Positions 10,465 through 20,571 of a stretch of 27,500 nucleotides of DNA are shown here, piece after piece (positions within the stretch are counted from its first letter, which is position 1; each line of letters opens with the position of its first letter). The notes under the pieces were generated by a model, which was not told the DNA's origin, made no database searches, and saw only the letters and a program-made list of their open reading frames with translations. Origin of the DNA: Cristatella mucedo (taxonomy: Eukaryota > Bryozoa > Phylactolaemata > Cristatellidae). The position numbers and the translations under genes were made by a program. The stretch is taken from contig WPIO01000191.1 in NCBI GenBank assembly GCA_009760855.2, forward strand, positions 1 through 27,500. The letters run 5' to 3'.

Positions 10465-13400
10465 CCGCCGTGGTGGATTACGCTATGACAAGTAAGAATC
10501 ACTTCTCTTATAGTCAAAATTGTGAATAGGTCGAGAGTCCGGTGAACAACTGAATTCACACGGGATATTGAGCTTTTGCTTCAAGGTCAAAAAGTTGAAT
10601 CTAGATGTTGATTTTGGAAAGAAACTGCATTTATGAGTTGATGGAGAATAATAAACAAATTAAAGGAATCTAGTCCTGCAGACTAATTAAAAATAGGAAA
10701 GACTTTTAGTATACTGAACTTCTGGATGGAGCAGTTATGTTTCAAAAGACGTATATCATAATGCGAGCAGGTTAAGTATTCGACGCGAAAGGACTGGACC
10801 AATAAAAGTTCGCCGATTAAAGACTTAGTTACGCCAAAGGTGATCAGTTGTAATCAGCAGAGTTTTAAAAGTTATAAGAAATTAGTTTGTACAGTTAAAT
10901 TATTGTAGATCTTTTTCCGGTGTATATCAAGCTTCAGCATAACTATTCCACGAGCATAATTTTTATTTTATGTAGGCTCAGCAGGTTTGATACTTTTATC
11001 GTTTTAGAAACAGTAGCAAATGACATCATTTATCCACTAGTAAGTGCTAAACCTAATTTGATTTCGCTGCATGACGGCTGACTATTCTTTAAATCTTCAC
11101 GGGAATCCTCAGCCGCATCTAGCACGCCAAGATTCAGCTAATACCAAGTCTGACAATTTCGTAATTCTGTTCTTTTAGGTTCGAGCATGATCAGTTTCAG
11201 TGTATAGACAGACTATCGTCACTAAAGCTTGTTATCTAATCATTAATTCCGGTATAGCCTTCACTCATTCTCTGAGTAATTTGGTTCCCGGCCGGCCATT
11301 GGGACAAACGGTTTAGTTCCATTGAATTTTTTTTTTTTTTCTTTTTTTTAAACCACATGGAACAAATTCCGTTTTACTCCGGAAGGGAGACGTTTAATAT
11401 GCATTTCGCGATTCCCAGTTAGTTTTGTTGAAACTCCACGATGCCCTGAGCAAGTCGTGATTAGGGTTTCAATTGCTTAGAGAAAGACTTCATTGTAGGC
11501 CGGTTTTGATCTACACTTTTCGATTTGTTTAGTGTGTTTTTGTTACAAAGATCACACAATGTGCCTGATTGTCTTCTTTTTTAACGCTGATTGAAACTAG
11601 GTTATCAATTGTGTGTATCAAGTTTTTACAACTTGGTGATCTGATAGATTTTAGTTTGCCATGATATCCATTTCTATACAAATTTAATTGTATTAAAGGC
11701 AGAATTAAACATTTATATAAGTAAAAATGAGATCAAGATTCGAATTTAGAAGATCGAGTATGGAGTGGCGTATTGAACCGGATCTGGAAAATATCTCTGG
11801 TAAGGTGGGGTAGGAAGAGGGTGGGTGCGCAGGCGGCAGAGAAGCCGGGAACAGTTAAATAACCACTGGTCTATATAGATAAAAATGCTGGGACAACACT
11901 ACAAGGCAAATTGTGTGGTGATAGTAGCAGGCAAAAGCCAGTACAGGAGTGCGACCGATAAAATAATAAAGGCAAATAAGTGTTTTAGAAATTCGGAGGG
12001 GAGAGGCATCTTTTTTTTTCAGAAAATCAAAGGAAAAAGTAACTACGTAAGTAAAGGCAAGAGACAAGCACTTCTTGCTTGTTGGGTTAGTGTGGTTAAC
12101 AAAGCGAAGTAATAAGGAAAATGTGCTGGTACTGTATAGACAAGCACAACTATACTTAGGCGTTATTGACAAGTCTATTACACTGGCTGAGTTCGTGACA
12201 TTGCTTGGCAATACGACCCGCCATGCACAGATTCGCGAGATTAACTACTTATTTTAGTTTAAAAGATTACAAAATAGTTAGACATAAGACTTTTAATTTC
12301 GACATCTGGAGTTAATTTATCTCTTATGTAGTACTTCTCTATGTATTTTAGTGTGATTTACCTGAAGCGCAAACAGATTAGCTAGTTTAAAGGGCCCCCA
12401 ATTGCACTCTCAGCTTGATAATTACAGTCTTTTTCCTCCAATCGGATACTTTCTCTTTTTATTCTTCTTTATTTATGCTGATGCTTACTCCCTGATACCT
12501 CCAAGAAGTTGTTTCCCGTTTCAAATAAGTCTAATCGTTTTTAACACGCACTATCTGCACTTGTCATTCAATCATATCAATGTTTATCAAGGTAATCTCG
12601 TCATCTTTTTTTATCTGTAAGCATTCTTAGTCTTTCATTGTAAAACGCAAGCATTCATTCTCTCATCATGCGATCCACGTTTCGCACGCTGTTTAGAGTA
12701 ACATGGTGGAGTCAATAATCGTCTTAATCAATCCTGCTAAAGTTATAGCTATTGAAACTCCTAAGCAACTGTCCAATGATTCGAAGCCTATCTATAGCTT
12801 GCTCTATGATTGAATGGAGATTGCAGGCAAAAATCGTCCTGATCTTACTTCAGAACAAATTCTTACTCCAAGTTTGTGTATCTAATTGTGAAGATCACCA
12901 AGCTCACGGCCTCTTCGAAGCCTCTGAAGATAAATCTACTAGGATCTAAGTACCAATCAGTTTAGCCTTTTCTGCTTACATAGCAAATCTCGTTTATGTA
13001 GAAGACAACCTCTAATGATGCTACCATTTATGACAGTATTCTTTTTTTATCTGCAATGTTTCCCAAAAGACATTTCCTACTTTCCTAAGAATTATCTACG
13101 AATCTCTTTTATGACATAATCCTAATCTAAAATCGTTATCCATGATTGAAACAAACCCCCAAGGCTTCGTAGAAGTTCCAATACTTTGAGCGGGATGCTT
13201 CAAAATTTTGGAACAATTGTGGCAATCCTATATGAGGCTCTAAGCTTAGCTTTTATACTCCGGTGCAATTTTGGAGGCTTCCTTTTATTAGTGGCTTTTT
13301 GAACCCTAGATACAGTTGGCCAGGAAGTGTTGTCTGAGGATCTGATATCCACTAAATAAGACTTCTTTTGTGTATTCTAAGCCAGATTTGAGTTTTCCCA

Positions 13401-14807
13401 TGATATATAAGACTTAGGGATAACATTAGTAAGATTAATGGTACCTATTTTTTAGCGACTGTGCTATGGAAATGGTATTACAAAATCTTGGTTTTTCCCA
13501 GTGAAATGATGGAGATGCATAAGATTAGATTATGCTCCATTCAGACTTTAATACCTGTAGCAATTAATATTCAGGGTCAAATAGCTTGTTTCTAAGCTTT
13601 AATGACTTAACTCCACAAGAATAGCGCAAAATGTTATTCCCAGCTTGCTTGTAAAAAAATATACTCTGGTTATCTGAAGATCGCGAATATAACGAACAGT
13701 CTAGCACAGATTCAGGAGGGGCTTACAAAGTAAGTAAATATGGATTACTAAGAATGTATGACAAGCTTTCATTAATTGGTAAGTCTAATTAGTACTGCTG
13801 ATTGGACCAAGCAGACTTACCTCTTTAAAAAATTCACCGGATGTTGTAACAACGCAATCTGCTGATACTCCTATAAGCTCTACTTGTACTAAGGACTTAA
13901 CTGGCTTGAGACAACGAGATTCAATTATGTTTCATTAAACAATTTAAAATTGAGTGTAAATGGAACAGGAACAGAAAGTTCTACATTAAAAGACAACTCC
14001 TGCAGATTTGCGACGCGCAGTTTTTAATCAGCACAGGAATATATAAATTGGATATTGCACACCTTCCCACTTAAACTTTTGTTGATGGTCCAGTACGAAG
14101 CTTTCACCAATACTCACCAAGATTTCTATGGGGTTCTAATACCACTGGAACGTTGTTTGATTGAAACTAGTGAACACTGTATGGGGTTCTGGTACTCTTC
14201 TTTTAGTTATAAATATGATGGAACCTCACCATATATGATGATAATAAGAGAGTGTGCAAGTAATAATTACGTATAATCGATTTTATTATAATCTTGTATA
14301 GATGTCGCTTGATATCGAGAAAAGGTATAACCAAAAAAAATACATCGTAGACTGGAGATATATGAATGGCATCCTGAAAAGTATGAAATCAAAAACTGAT
14401 AAGAAACTCTTGGAGTACCCTGATGAGTAAAGCAGATCGGTAAACGGCAGTACAGGAGATGACAAATATCTTTGTAACAAAAAGTATCTAGAGGCACGAC
14501 GCTGATGGGCGATTGATATAAATAATCTTTATAGTATAGATCTTGATAATCGTGTATCCAAGTGGTTGAATGCTACAAAGACCTATGCAGTACGAAATAT
14601 CAAAAGATTGGCGGAAGTTAAGGAAGTTTAATGGCACTGGAACATTAAGATAATAATCCAGTAATGCCCATTACGTGAATAATAATGTTGGGAAATGTTG
14701 GAACGATGGATGAAATTTCGGGTAATAATATAGATACAGAATAATGTACGGACTTTGTAAATATGATAATAAGTTCAATTATTATAAGAGAGATCATGTA
14801 CTCAGCC
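10465..14807. other. AT-rich stretch, no recognised gene
   Basis: No domain could be recognised. Short open frames occur on both strands (11855-12257 overlapping on both strands, 12402-12620 +, 12752-12949 +, 14055-14276 +, 14267-14497 -), without a common orientation or a family motif. A T-rich run lies at about 11,325-11,350. This interval is where major capsid or integrase genes of a Polinton-like element could have been, but no motif of either was found by eye in any frame. Confidence 0.4.
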
Positions 14808-14955
14808 CGAATTGGAAGGTAAATATTGGCTATCTACGGAAAATAAGTGGGTAAATGTTAACAGCGATAAATTTTAAAGGGACGGATTTAATGAGACGGC
14901 TCAACTAAACTACACCATATATGCAGATAACAAATTAGTGGAGTAGATGGAATGC
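14808..14955 (+). pseudogene. Possible decayed coding segment, unknown function
   Basis: A plus-strand frame of about 49 codons has one internal TAA and a closing TAG. The translation (for example KYWLSTENKWVNVNSD and FNETAQLNYTIYADNK) has alternating polar and aromatic residues like a beta-rich structural or fibre-type protein. That comparison is an impression, not a match. The surrounding DNA is purine-rich on the plus strand from about 14.3 to 15.9 kb, which may reflect former plus-strand coding. Confidence 0.2.
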
Positions 14956-15211
14956 TAACACGTAACAAATGCCTGAATTTCAAAGAGGTTTATTTGTATT
15001 GGAGTGGTGTATAACCGTTCTGGAACTAACAAAAGATGTATGCCTCCGCCTCAACATGAACAGCACAGGCTGATCAACATTGTAGGGGTAGCTATATGTA
15101 GATGAGATAGTAAAAAAATAGTGCTAGTTTACTGTTATATCTGGATCAAGTTTTTGTGAACGTGAGAGAAAAAATGTACTGTTTATAGGATCAGCAGAAT
15201 AGCATTAGCTA

Positions 15212-15411
15212 AGCAGAAAGAGTTACAAGTGTGATCTGGAACATTTGGATATGTTAAAAAGAATAGTAAATCTTAGAGAGTAATGTAGATCCGTTAGAAG
15301 TGTTGGAAAACGTCATTTGCTGATAAGAAAATTGTCGAGAACGAGATTTCCGACCAAGCATAAGAGGAAACATATCCGCAAACTCGAACAAAACATGAAA
15401 AGATAGTTAAC
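15212..15411 (+). pseudogene. Possible decayed basic protein, Arg/Lys/His-rich
   Basis: A plus-strand frame of about 65 codons has one internal TAA (after NLRE) and closes at a TAG near 15,409. The second half is strongly basic (for example KLSRTRFPTKHKRKHIRKLE). Some small proteins of Polinton-like elements share a basic helix of this kind, followed by a Lys-rich loop and a Gly-Gly-Phe segment. A weakly similar continuation exists in another frame just downstream, but no Gly-Gly-Phe could be found. Assignment is speculative. Confidence 0.22.
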
Positions 15412-16619
15412 TTACTAGCTCCGAAGAAGATAATGATACGGCAACAAAGAGTAACGTGGTACTAAGGCGAGATTTCGCAGTAAGTAAATGGTAATTAGCC
15501 AGATAATGAACTTAATATGTTTGTTGGTCAAATAATATAATGAGTGTAAAAATTAGTTGATGTTTTTAATATATATTTACAAATGATGATGATATCATAG
15601 ATTTTTCGTGGTGTAGCCCGCCACAAATTGATGAGGTTCTTTGAGTTCAGTAGATAGAAAATCGTCCACGTTGTTAATCGTGATCTAGATTAGCAAATAG
15701 ACTATTACTAGCTAGCAATAGGTATAAGAAACAAACGACCAATTATTATTCAAATTAAAATTGTGACGTTAAACTATCTTTATGAAGGGATAATGAAAAA
15801 GTCTTTTAGGCCTAACAATTTTTGGAGAAAGTTTTCATCTTAAGTGTTACAGGAAACAAAGACTGAAAAATCGATTATATAAGGATGTACTATGATAGAG
15901 ACAAATGATTTTGATTGTAAAATGGAATTAAAGTTAAATACGTAAGTAGGGAGTGTTTATTTAGAGATATATGACAAAATCTACTCACCAAAGTTGCTTT
16001 GTATCTAATTTCTAATATCGAGACTGATTGACGGAGTTGAAAAATATGTATATCAAGTGATCTTATAACACAGTTCATGTCTGATCTAAACTATTGGGCA
16101 GAACTATACATTTCATGTTTTAAATTTTATTAATATGATAACGCAAAGTGCAAGTCAGGTATATTGAAATTATTTGCTGGGTTGTTTATAAGTCAATAGT
16201 TAAGTTAAAACTTTCCAATCTAACTTCTCTTTAATAAGCTCGGTTGGCATAAATACTATATTCTTTGCCTGTTTAATTGTTTGTTTACTCTATTTTTTAG
16301 GTGCTTGTTGTAGGACTCTTTATTCTATCTATTTTCTAAAATAGTTTAAGGAAACTCTGAAAAGTGATCCATCTACTAACTTTTTTAAACATAGTACTAC
16401 CCATTCTTTTTCTGAATGATTTATCTGTTTAAAGCTTTGTACTCTAAGAAACTAATTTTTATGCTTCTAATAATGACTCTAAATCCTCAATTAATTCCAT
16501 TGGGTGAGGAACTGAAATCTTTATGCAGTATGTTGTACTTGTGCAACTGTTAGACAATCGTACTTCTAGTTTCTACATTCATTTTTATATAAATAAATTA
16601 TTTACAGTGTTGTTGTTGG
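15412..16619. other. AT-rich stretch, nothing recognised
   Basis: No domain or RNA gene seen. The only open frame of note is 15890-16078 (minus, 62 codons), without a motif. The last 450 bases are pyrimidine-rich on the plus strand, so a minus-strand reading looks protein-like but has stops at the background rate. Confidence 0.4.
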
Positions 16620-16985
16620 AATGCATCAGAAACTGGTCACATTTGGATCTGCGACAACACCTAGTGGGAGCGACTGGAGCGGCCTAGAGAGCAGAGTGTG
16701 CTTTTTGGTCTAGCACTCGTTCCATCAGAGATAGCAGTAGAATTGCATAGCCGTCATCCTTAACAATTCAGGAGATACTGGTTTCATCCTGGCAAAGCGC
16801 CTGGAGATAACTGTGAAGAGTGGTTGGGGTGCTGGCTAGCAACGCATGTTGGTATAATAGATATTTCTCCAGAGCTACCCAAGAAGGGTATCAACTTTAG
16901 TTCCTAGCAGCTGTTGCCTTCAAGGTCACTTGTTTATTACTTTGCCATTCAGAACTCGGCTTAACCTCTTTTGTGATTCAAGGCA
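16620..16985. other. Less AT-rich spacer between decayed arm and polymerase
   Basis: This interval has visibly more G and C than the flanks, no open frame of useful length, and no recognised repeat ends. It lies directly 3' of the polymerase gene, whose stop codon is at 17001-17003. It may be an unrelated insertion, host sequence, or the boundary between two pieces of different age. Confidence 0.4.
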
Positions 16986-17000
16986 ACATATCAATATATG

Positions 17001-17505
17001 TTAAAAACCATAAGCGTAGCTGCAGATTCCACAATCTAACCAGTATCGTTTTGAATCAAAGGCGGATAGTGCTACTTTTTCTAATTTATCAGTAAATAAC
17101 TTGTGTTTACTCTGCGATATCTTATAAAACTTTCTAATCTGTTTTTCTTTAAAACCATCAATTGTTTTTCCGTTGAAGATTGACACACTATCTGTTAAAA
17201 AAATTGACAAAAGCGTCATGACCCATTGTTTTAGTTAAAACTGCTTTTGTAACTCCTTTTGCGGCTGCTTTTATTTCTGCATTAACGATACTAACCGAAT
17301 AAAGTTTTGGTCTTAAAGCACATACTTCAGCAATTACTTTTGCTTCTGTTTTATCTTTAAATTTTCCAATCGTATCTTCAGCAAACCATTCTGGCATATT
17401 TTTCATATCATCATATAAATTAGGTGTTTCAATATCCATGATTAATGAATCTGTATCTGTATAGATTAGTTTAACTTTTTCGTTATACTTTTGCTTTATT
17501 ACATT
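17001..17505 (-). CDS. PolB fragment 3: palm motif C and C-terminus, two frames
   Basis: The frame open from 17505 to 17188 carries motif C, YTDTDS, at 17446-17463, with the two catalytic aspartates. A segment with LRPKLYSV and AAAKGVTKAV follows, matching the conserved thumb-region pattern (xxKxKGVxK) of the family. It closes at TAG 17188-17190. The end of the gene lies in another frame (17219 to 17001) and reads HKLFTDKLEKVALSAFDSKR before a TAA at 17001-17003, as in intact family members. The shift falls in a run of seven T residues (minus strand) near 17,194-17,200. So the polymerase is complete to its C-terminus. Confidence 0.82.
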
Positions 17506-18590
17506 TTACCATAAAATGCATTCATTCTCAACTTCCAAAGATTTCTCAAGAATTTTTTATTTGAATTTGCTGCTTTCATATCAGCACACATTTGGATGAA
17601 TGGTTCCAACCATCTAGATTGCTTAAATTTATAAACCTTTTTTACTGTAGCTCTTATTCCATGTGTTAAACAAAACTTTAAATATCTATAGTGGATTAAA
17701 TAATCTTTTTTTAATGAAAAGTCACACATCAGTTTTGGAACATTACACACACCTACTTTAAATTTATTTTGAAAATTAGAATACTCACTACAATCAACAA
17801 CTCTGTTAGACGCGCATAATGGATATTCATTGTGTAAATCATGATAGTACTGTTTTGTTTTAGGATCATATTCAATATCAACAACAAAGAAAGCTCCAAC
17901 ATCAGACTCATCAGGTAATGATAGTATTTGTTCTCTATCCCATCCATCAATTGAGCACTCTTCAATTTCGCCTTGTGGAAGAAGTTCCATCATTGCTGTT
18001 GGGTATAAGCTTGTAGCGTCTTGATAGGTAATCCACCTTGTTGGTTTGCTAGAATCATATCCAGGTACCATAGGATTGTTTGCTTTAACTAATCTACTAT
18101 TAACTTGAAAAATTCCACCACGAATTGACTTTTTAAATGTGTCATATACTTCTCTGTTTGTTAATAACTCAATTTTTACACCAGAATACCAAAATACAGC
18201 ACTCCATAAAAAATTTGGTGTTTTTACAAAGTTTGCAGGATCTAATTTTAGTTTAGATATCAATCCTTTTCTAAAACTTTCAAAACAATCTGCTAACAAC
18301 AGAACATCAGTGATTAAATATAAATCATGGTAATCAATGAATGATTTGCAATCAAATTCTTTCCAAACATCATTTGCTTTTATATAATCATCATCTGATA
18401 TTCCTTCCATATAAACATTAGAGTAAAAAGATTCCTTACTAGGTAAAGAATCACACTTAAATTTTTCCCAAGAATCCATAAACTCATAAGGATATTCTCC
18501 TTTAATAGTAAGAAGATTAAGATTTTTTCCTTTATACTTTTCGCTTAAAACTTTATTTGAAATTGGAAAGCAATCAATTGTTTTTCCCAT
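17499..18590 (-). CDS. PolB fragment 2: exonuclease motif III, palm motifs A and B
   Basis: A 363-codon open frame that continues the same polymerase after the break at about 18,600; its Met is internal, not a true start. Motif III is the segment DLYLITDVLLLADCFE at residues 89-104 (Tyr91, Asp95). A Gly-Gly loop (IRGGIF) at 156-161 matches the YxGG-type hinge between exonuclease and polymerase domains. Motif A is YQDATSLYP at 189-197 (Asp191). The interval between A and B (about 160 residues) includes the region where protein-primed polymerases carry the TPR1 insertion. Motif B is KLRMNAFYGK at 353-362. The frame ends at TAA 17499-17501 just after motif B, because of a single-base shift in an A run. 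Confidence 0.88.
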   Translation of the reverse strand: MGKTIDCFPISNKVLSEKYKGKNLNLLTIKGEYPYEFMDSWEKFKCDSLPSKESFYSNVYMEGISDDDYIKANDVWKEFDCKSFIDYHDLYLITDVLLLADCFESFRKGLISKLKLDPANFVKTPNFLWSAVFWYSGVKIELLTNREVYDTFKKSIRGGIFQVNSRLVKANNPMVPGYDSSKPTRWITYQDATSLYPTAMMELLPQGEIEECSIDGWDREQILSLPDESDVGAFFVVDIEYDPKTKQYYHDLHNEYPLCASNRVVDCSEYSNFQNKFKVGVCNVPKLMCDFSLKKDYLIHYRYLKFCLTHGIRATVKKVYKFKQSRWLEPFIQMCADMKAANSNKKFLRNLWKLRMNAFYGKM

Positions 18591-18606
18591 TTTGAAGCAA
18601 TAGTTT

Positions 18607-20277
18607 CTAATGACCGATCATAAACTGCATACTGTCTTTAAAAACCAAATCACCAACTTTAAGCATCATGTACTTTTCTAAATTATTTGCAATTGGTTCT
18701 GCTTCAACGCTAAAATTCTCTAGTGCTTTAACAATAATATGTGAATCATACCCTCTAAAGTTATGGAATAGAACAGGTAATTGCCATTTTCTAAAGTCCA
18801 TGCTTGCTTTAAAGTTACATGAGTGGTGTGCAGCACCTCTATATCTATTTGTTAAATGGCAATGGTCAAATACTTTTCTCAACTCATTATTTCTTTGATT
18901 AAAAGGACCTTTACACATCCAACAGAAAATTGCATCATCGTGTGCTTTTATTTCATCATCAGTTAAATCTATCATCATGCTATCTAAATTTTTTTCAACT
19001 AGTCTAGTTTTATAAAAATGTGATACAGCAAATAATCTTTTTAAGAAAGTATTCACACAATCAGGACCAACGTTTAAAAACCTATCAACAACTTCACCAT
19101 TCCAGTCAACTATAACATATGCTGCAGAGCATGGTGTGTGTGTTGAAAAGTGGTCACCATGTTCTCCTTTTTGCACTAAACATTCAAAGTCTGCATAACA
19201 AACATAAGGACATATGTTTAGATGCTTGAATGAATCAAATGATATAAATTTATTATGTTCGTCTGGCATTACATATATTGTTGTTCCTGAGTTTATGCTA
19301 CCACATATTTCTAAATGTTCATCTACTTGAAGCTTGTCAAAAAATCTATTTAAACACCGATGACAGTAATATTGTTGTCCTCCAGAACTAGATGGTCTAC
19401 ACAAAGCGTTAAAATTGTTAATCAAAATATAATGTTCGATATCACCACTTGTTATAAGCAACAGATTAATATGTCTATTTGGAATCTCGTCAGCTTTCTT
19501 AACAACTCTTAAAGGAGAAACTCTTGATTCTTTGTATTCACACGAGTAAACGTTTATGCTAACATTCATAGCTTTCTCTAGTTTATTTGTGTCTTTAACT
19601 TTCATTGGCCACTCGATATCCCTAATTAAACTCGAATATTGTTCGTTTAGTATTTTTTTAAAATCATGTGTCTTCCATTTATTTCTTTCTACTGGATTTA
19701 GAGCTCTCAAAACACACCATAGTGCACAAAACTCATCATCATAGTTTTTTATGTTAGTAACACACTTTTTCTTAGCGAGATAATCAGGGGTTTCAACATA
19801 TGATCCACCACCAATTGGAATATATTTAGATATAACAACTGAAAATGAATGAAAGCCAATAAATAGCCAACCAGAACCAACACCTCTCTCAACTAGTAAC
19901 TCAGAATTTATACCAAGTGCAAGCATTATTTTGTCATAAATTTTATCTGGTGATTCGCTATCCATAGTTAAAATTGATTTGGATTGAGAACCTCTTCTCT
20001 CAGTTTCACCAGTATCAAAAGTTTTCATATCAGATGATACTCTAAAATGAACTCTAATAAAAGGCCATATTTCTCTAACTCTATTAGGCAATAATTTTGT
20101 TTGATACCTGAGTGATTCTCTTAAAGTCTCAAAGTCTCCAAACCATTTTTTAGTATTATATGTAAAAGTTAAAGTATTTCCACCAGCAGTTACAACTGGA
20201 TTAGTAAATCCTACCTTGTTAAGTCTTCCAGTTTTACCAACATATTTAATTGAAGGAAGATAAAAATCAGTATCCAT
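18607..20277 (-). CDS. PolB fragment 1: N-terminal region and exonuclease motifs I-II
   Basis: A 556-codon open frame. Residues about 176-325 form the extended N-terminal region typical of insect-associated viral PolB proteins: a segment around DDEFCALWCVLRALNP, then MNVSINVYS, then a Cys/His knuckle YYCHRCL...HLEIC at 304-325. Exonuclease motif I is YADFECL at 361-367 (Asp363, Glu365). Residues 452-488 are an endonuclease VII/HNH-like zinc cluster, CWMC...DHCHLTNRYRGAAHHSCN, inserted in the exonuclease region as in other Polinton-type polymerases. Motif II is FHNFRGYDSHI at 504-514 (Asn506, Asp511). The frame closes at TAG 18607-18609, where homology continues in another frame. The plus-strand frames inside this gene are antisense shadows. 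Confidence 0.88.
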   Translation of the reverse strand: MDTDFYLPSIKYVGKTGRLNKVGFTNPVVTAGGNTLTFTYNTKKWFGDFETLRESLRYQTKLLPNRVREIWPFIRVHFRVSSDMKTFDTGETERRGSQSKSILTMDSESPDKIYDKIMLALGINSELLVERGVGSGWLFIGFHSFSVVISKYIPIGGGSYVETPDYLAKKKCVTNIKNYDDEFCALWCVLRALNPVERNKWKTHDFKKILNEQYSSLIRDIEWPMKVKDTNKLEKAMNVSINVYSCEYKESRVSPLRVVKKADEIPNRHINLLLITSGDIEHYILINNFNALCRPSSSGGQQYYCHRCLNRFFDKLQVDEHLEICGSINSGTTIYVMPDEHNKFISFDSFKHLNICPYVCYADFECLVQKGEHGDHFSTHTPCSAAYVIVDWNGEVVDRFLNVGPDCVNTFLKRLFAVSHFYKTRLVEKNLDSMMIDLTDDEIKAHDDAIFCWMCKGPFNQRNNELRKVFDHCHLTNRYRGAAHHSCNFKASMDFRKWQLPVLFHNFRGYDSHIIVKALENFSVEAEPIANNLEKYMMLKVGDLVFKDSMQFMIGH

Positions 20278-20303
20278 CAGTCTTCTCGCTTCATTTGAAG
20301 AAA

Positions 20304-20429
20304 TTATTTTTCTCTTCTAATTCTTTTAGCTTTACGATCATATTTAGTTATTGGTAAATCAAAATCAACATTCATTAATCTCCTTGTCTCAGACGCAAAA
20401 GAATTTCTTTGTCTAATTGGAAAAACCAT
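20304..20429 (-). CDS. 41-codon ORF upstream of polB, shares its N-terminal motif
   Basis: An open frame from ATG 20427-20429 to TAA 20304-20306, encoding a basic peptide that starts MVFPIRQRNSF and ends KRIRREK. Its middle, RRLMNVDFDLPITKYD, resembles the start of the polymerase frame, RRLMDTDFYLPSIKYV (10 of 16 identical). The two copies are offset by 98 bases, so they are in different frames. It may be a separate small gene or, more likely, the true 5' end of polB with one more indel near 20,305. The motif could then be a tandem duplication in the polymerase N-terminus. No domain known. Confidence 0.5.
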   Translation of the reverse strand: MVFPIRQRNSFASETRRLMNVDFDLPITKYDRKAKRIRREK

Positions 20430-20433
20430 CTTG

Positions 20434-20441
20434 CTATATAA
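20434..20441 (-). promoter_or_regulatory. TATA-like box next to the upstream ORF
   Basis: The minus strand reads TTATATAG ending four bases before the 20429 ATG. A start site 25-30 bases downstream would fall after that ATG. A transcript from this box would then first offer the internal ATG at 20375 or the polymerase ATG at 20277. Confidence 0.3.
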
Positions 20442-20492
20442 GGTAAAAATATTTTGTTTAAATAAAAATAAAATCGCGATACAATTTTTTAC

Positions 20493-20505
20493 TATAATAT
20501 ATAAT
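20493..20505 (-). promoter_or_regulatory. AT-rich TATA candidate upstream of polB block
   Basis: The minus strand reads ATTATATATTATA about 64 bases upstream of the 20429 ATG, a normal distance for a TATA box serving a transcript that includes that ATG. The surrounding 80 bases are almost purely A/T, so the match is not very specific. Confidence 0.3.
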
Positions 20506-20542
20506 GAATTTTAAAACAAATATCCTAGTCTTATAAGACATT

Positions 20543-20571
20543 AACGAGTTCGAGTGGTAACGAGAACGAGT
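20543..20571. repeat. 29-bp direct repeat, copy 1
   Basis: The motif beginning AACGAGTTCGAGTG and ending GAGAACGAGT occurs here and again, in the same orientation, at 20655-20683 with one mismatch. This copy abuts the left arm of the palindrome at 20572. The other copy forms the palindrome's centre. Confidence 0.85.

Larger units (their letters stand above)
17001..20277 (-). pseudogene. polB: Protein-primed family B DNA polymerase, Polinton/adintovirus type, frameshifted
   Basis: About 1,090 codons covering the whole polymerase: N-terminal region, exonuclease motifs I-III, palm motif A (DATSLYP), motif B (NAFYGK), motif C (YTDTDS) and the conserved C-terminus (LEKVALSAFDSKRYW). Such enzymes copy linear genomes with inverted terminal repeats, using a protein primer. 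The gene is broken by single-base changes at about 18,590-18,607 (two, close together), about 17,505 and about 17,194-17,200. Three of the four lie in short A or T runs. No substitution-type stop was seen, so either the insertion is young or the breaks are sequence errors. Catalytic residues of all motifs are present. The start at 20277 is the first ATG; only about 15 upstream codons are open. It may instead begin at 20429 in another frame. Confidence 0.88.

Noticed and set aside
11855-12257. 118-codon minus frame and overlapping plus frames
   Set aside because: Three frames on two strands overlap, none with a motif or a supporting neighbour. Left as unassigned sequence.
16211-16535. Protein-like minus frame of about 108 codons downstream of polB
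   Set aside because: It has about seven or more stops, the number expected by chance in such AT-rich sequence.
1-16985. Left copy of the terminal palindrome (to define a full Polinton with inverted repeats)
   Set aside because: Scanning for GTGATGATGTG, CGAGTTCGAG and their complements by eye found none, so the left terminus is decayed, lost or outside the window.
18139-19744. Plus-strand frames of 62-76 codons
   Set aside because: Antisense shadows inside the polymerase gene.
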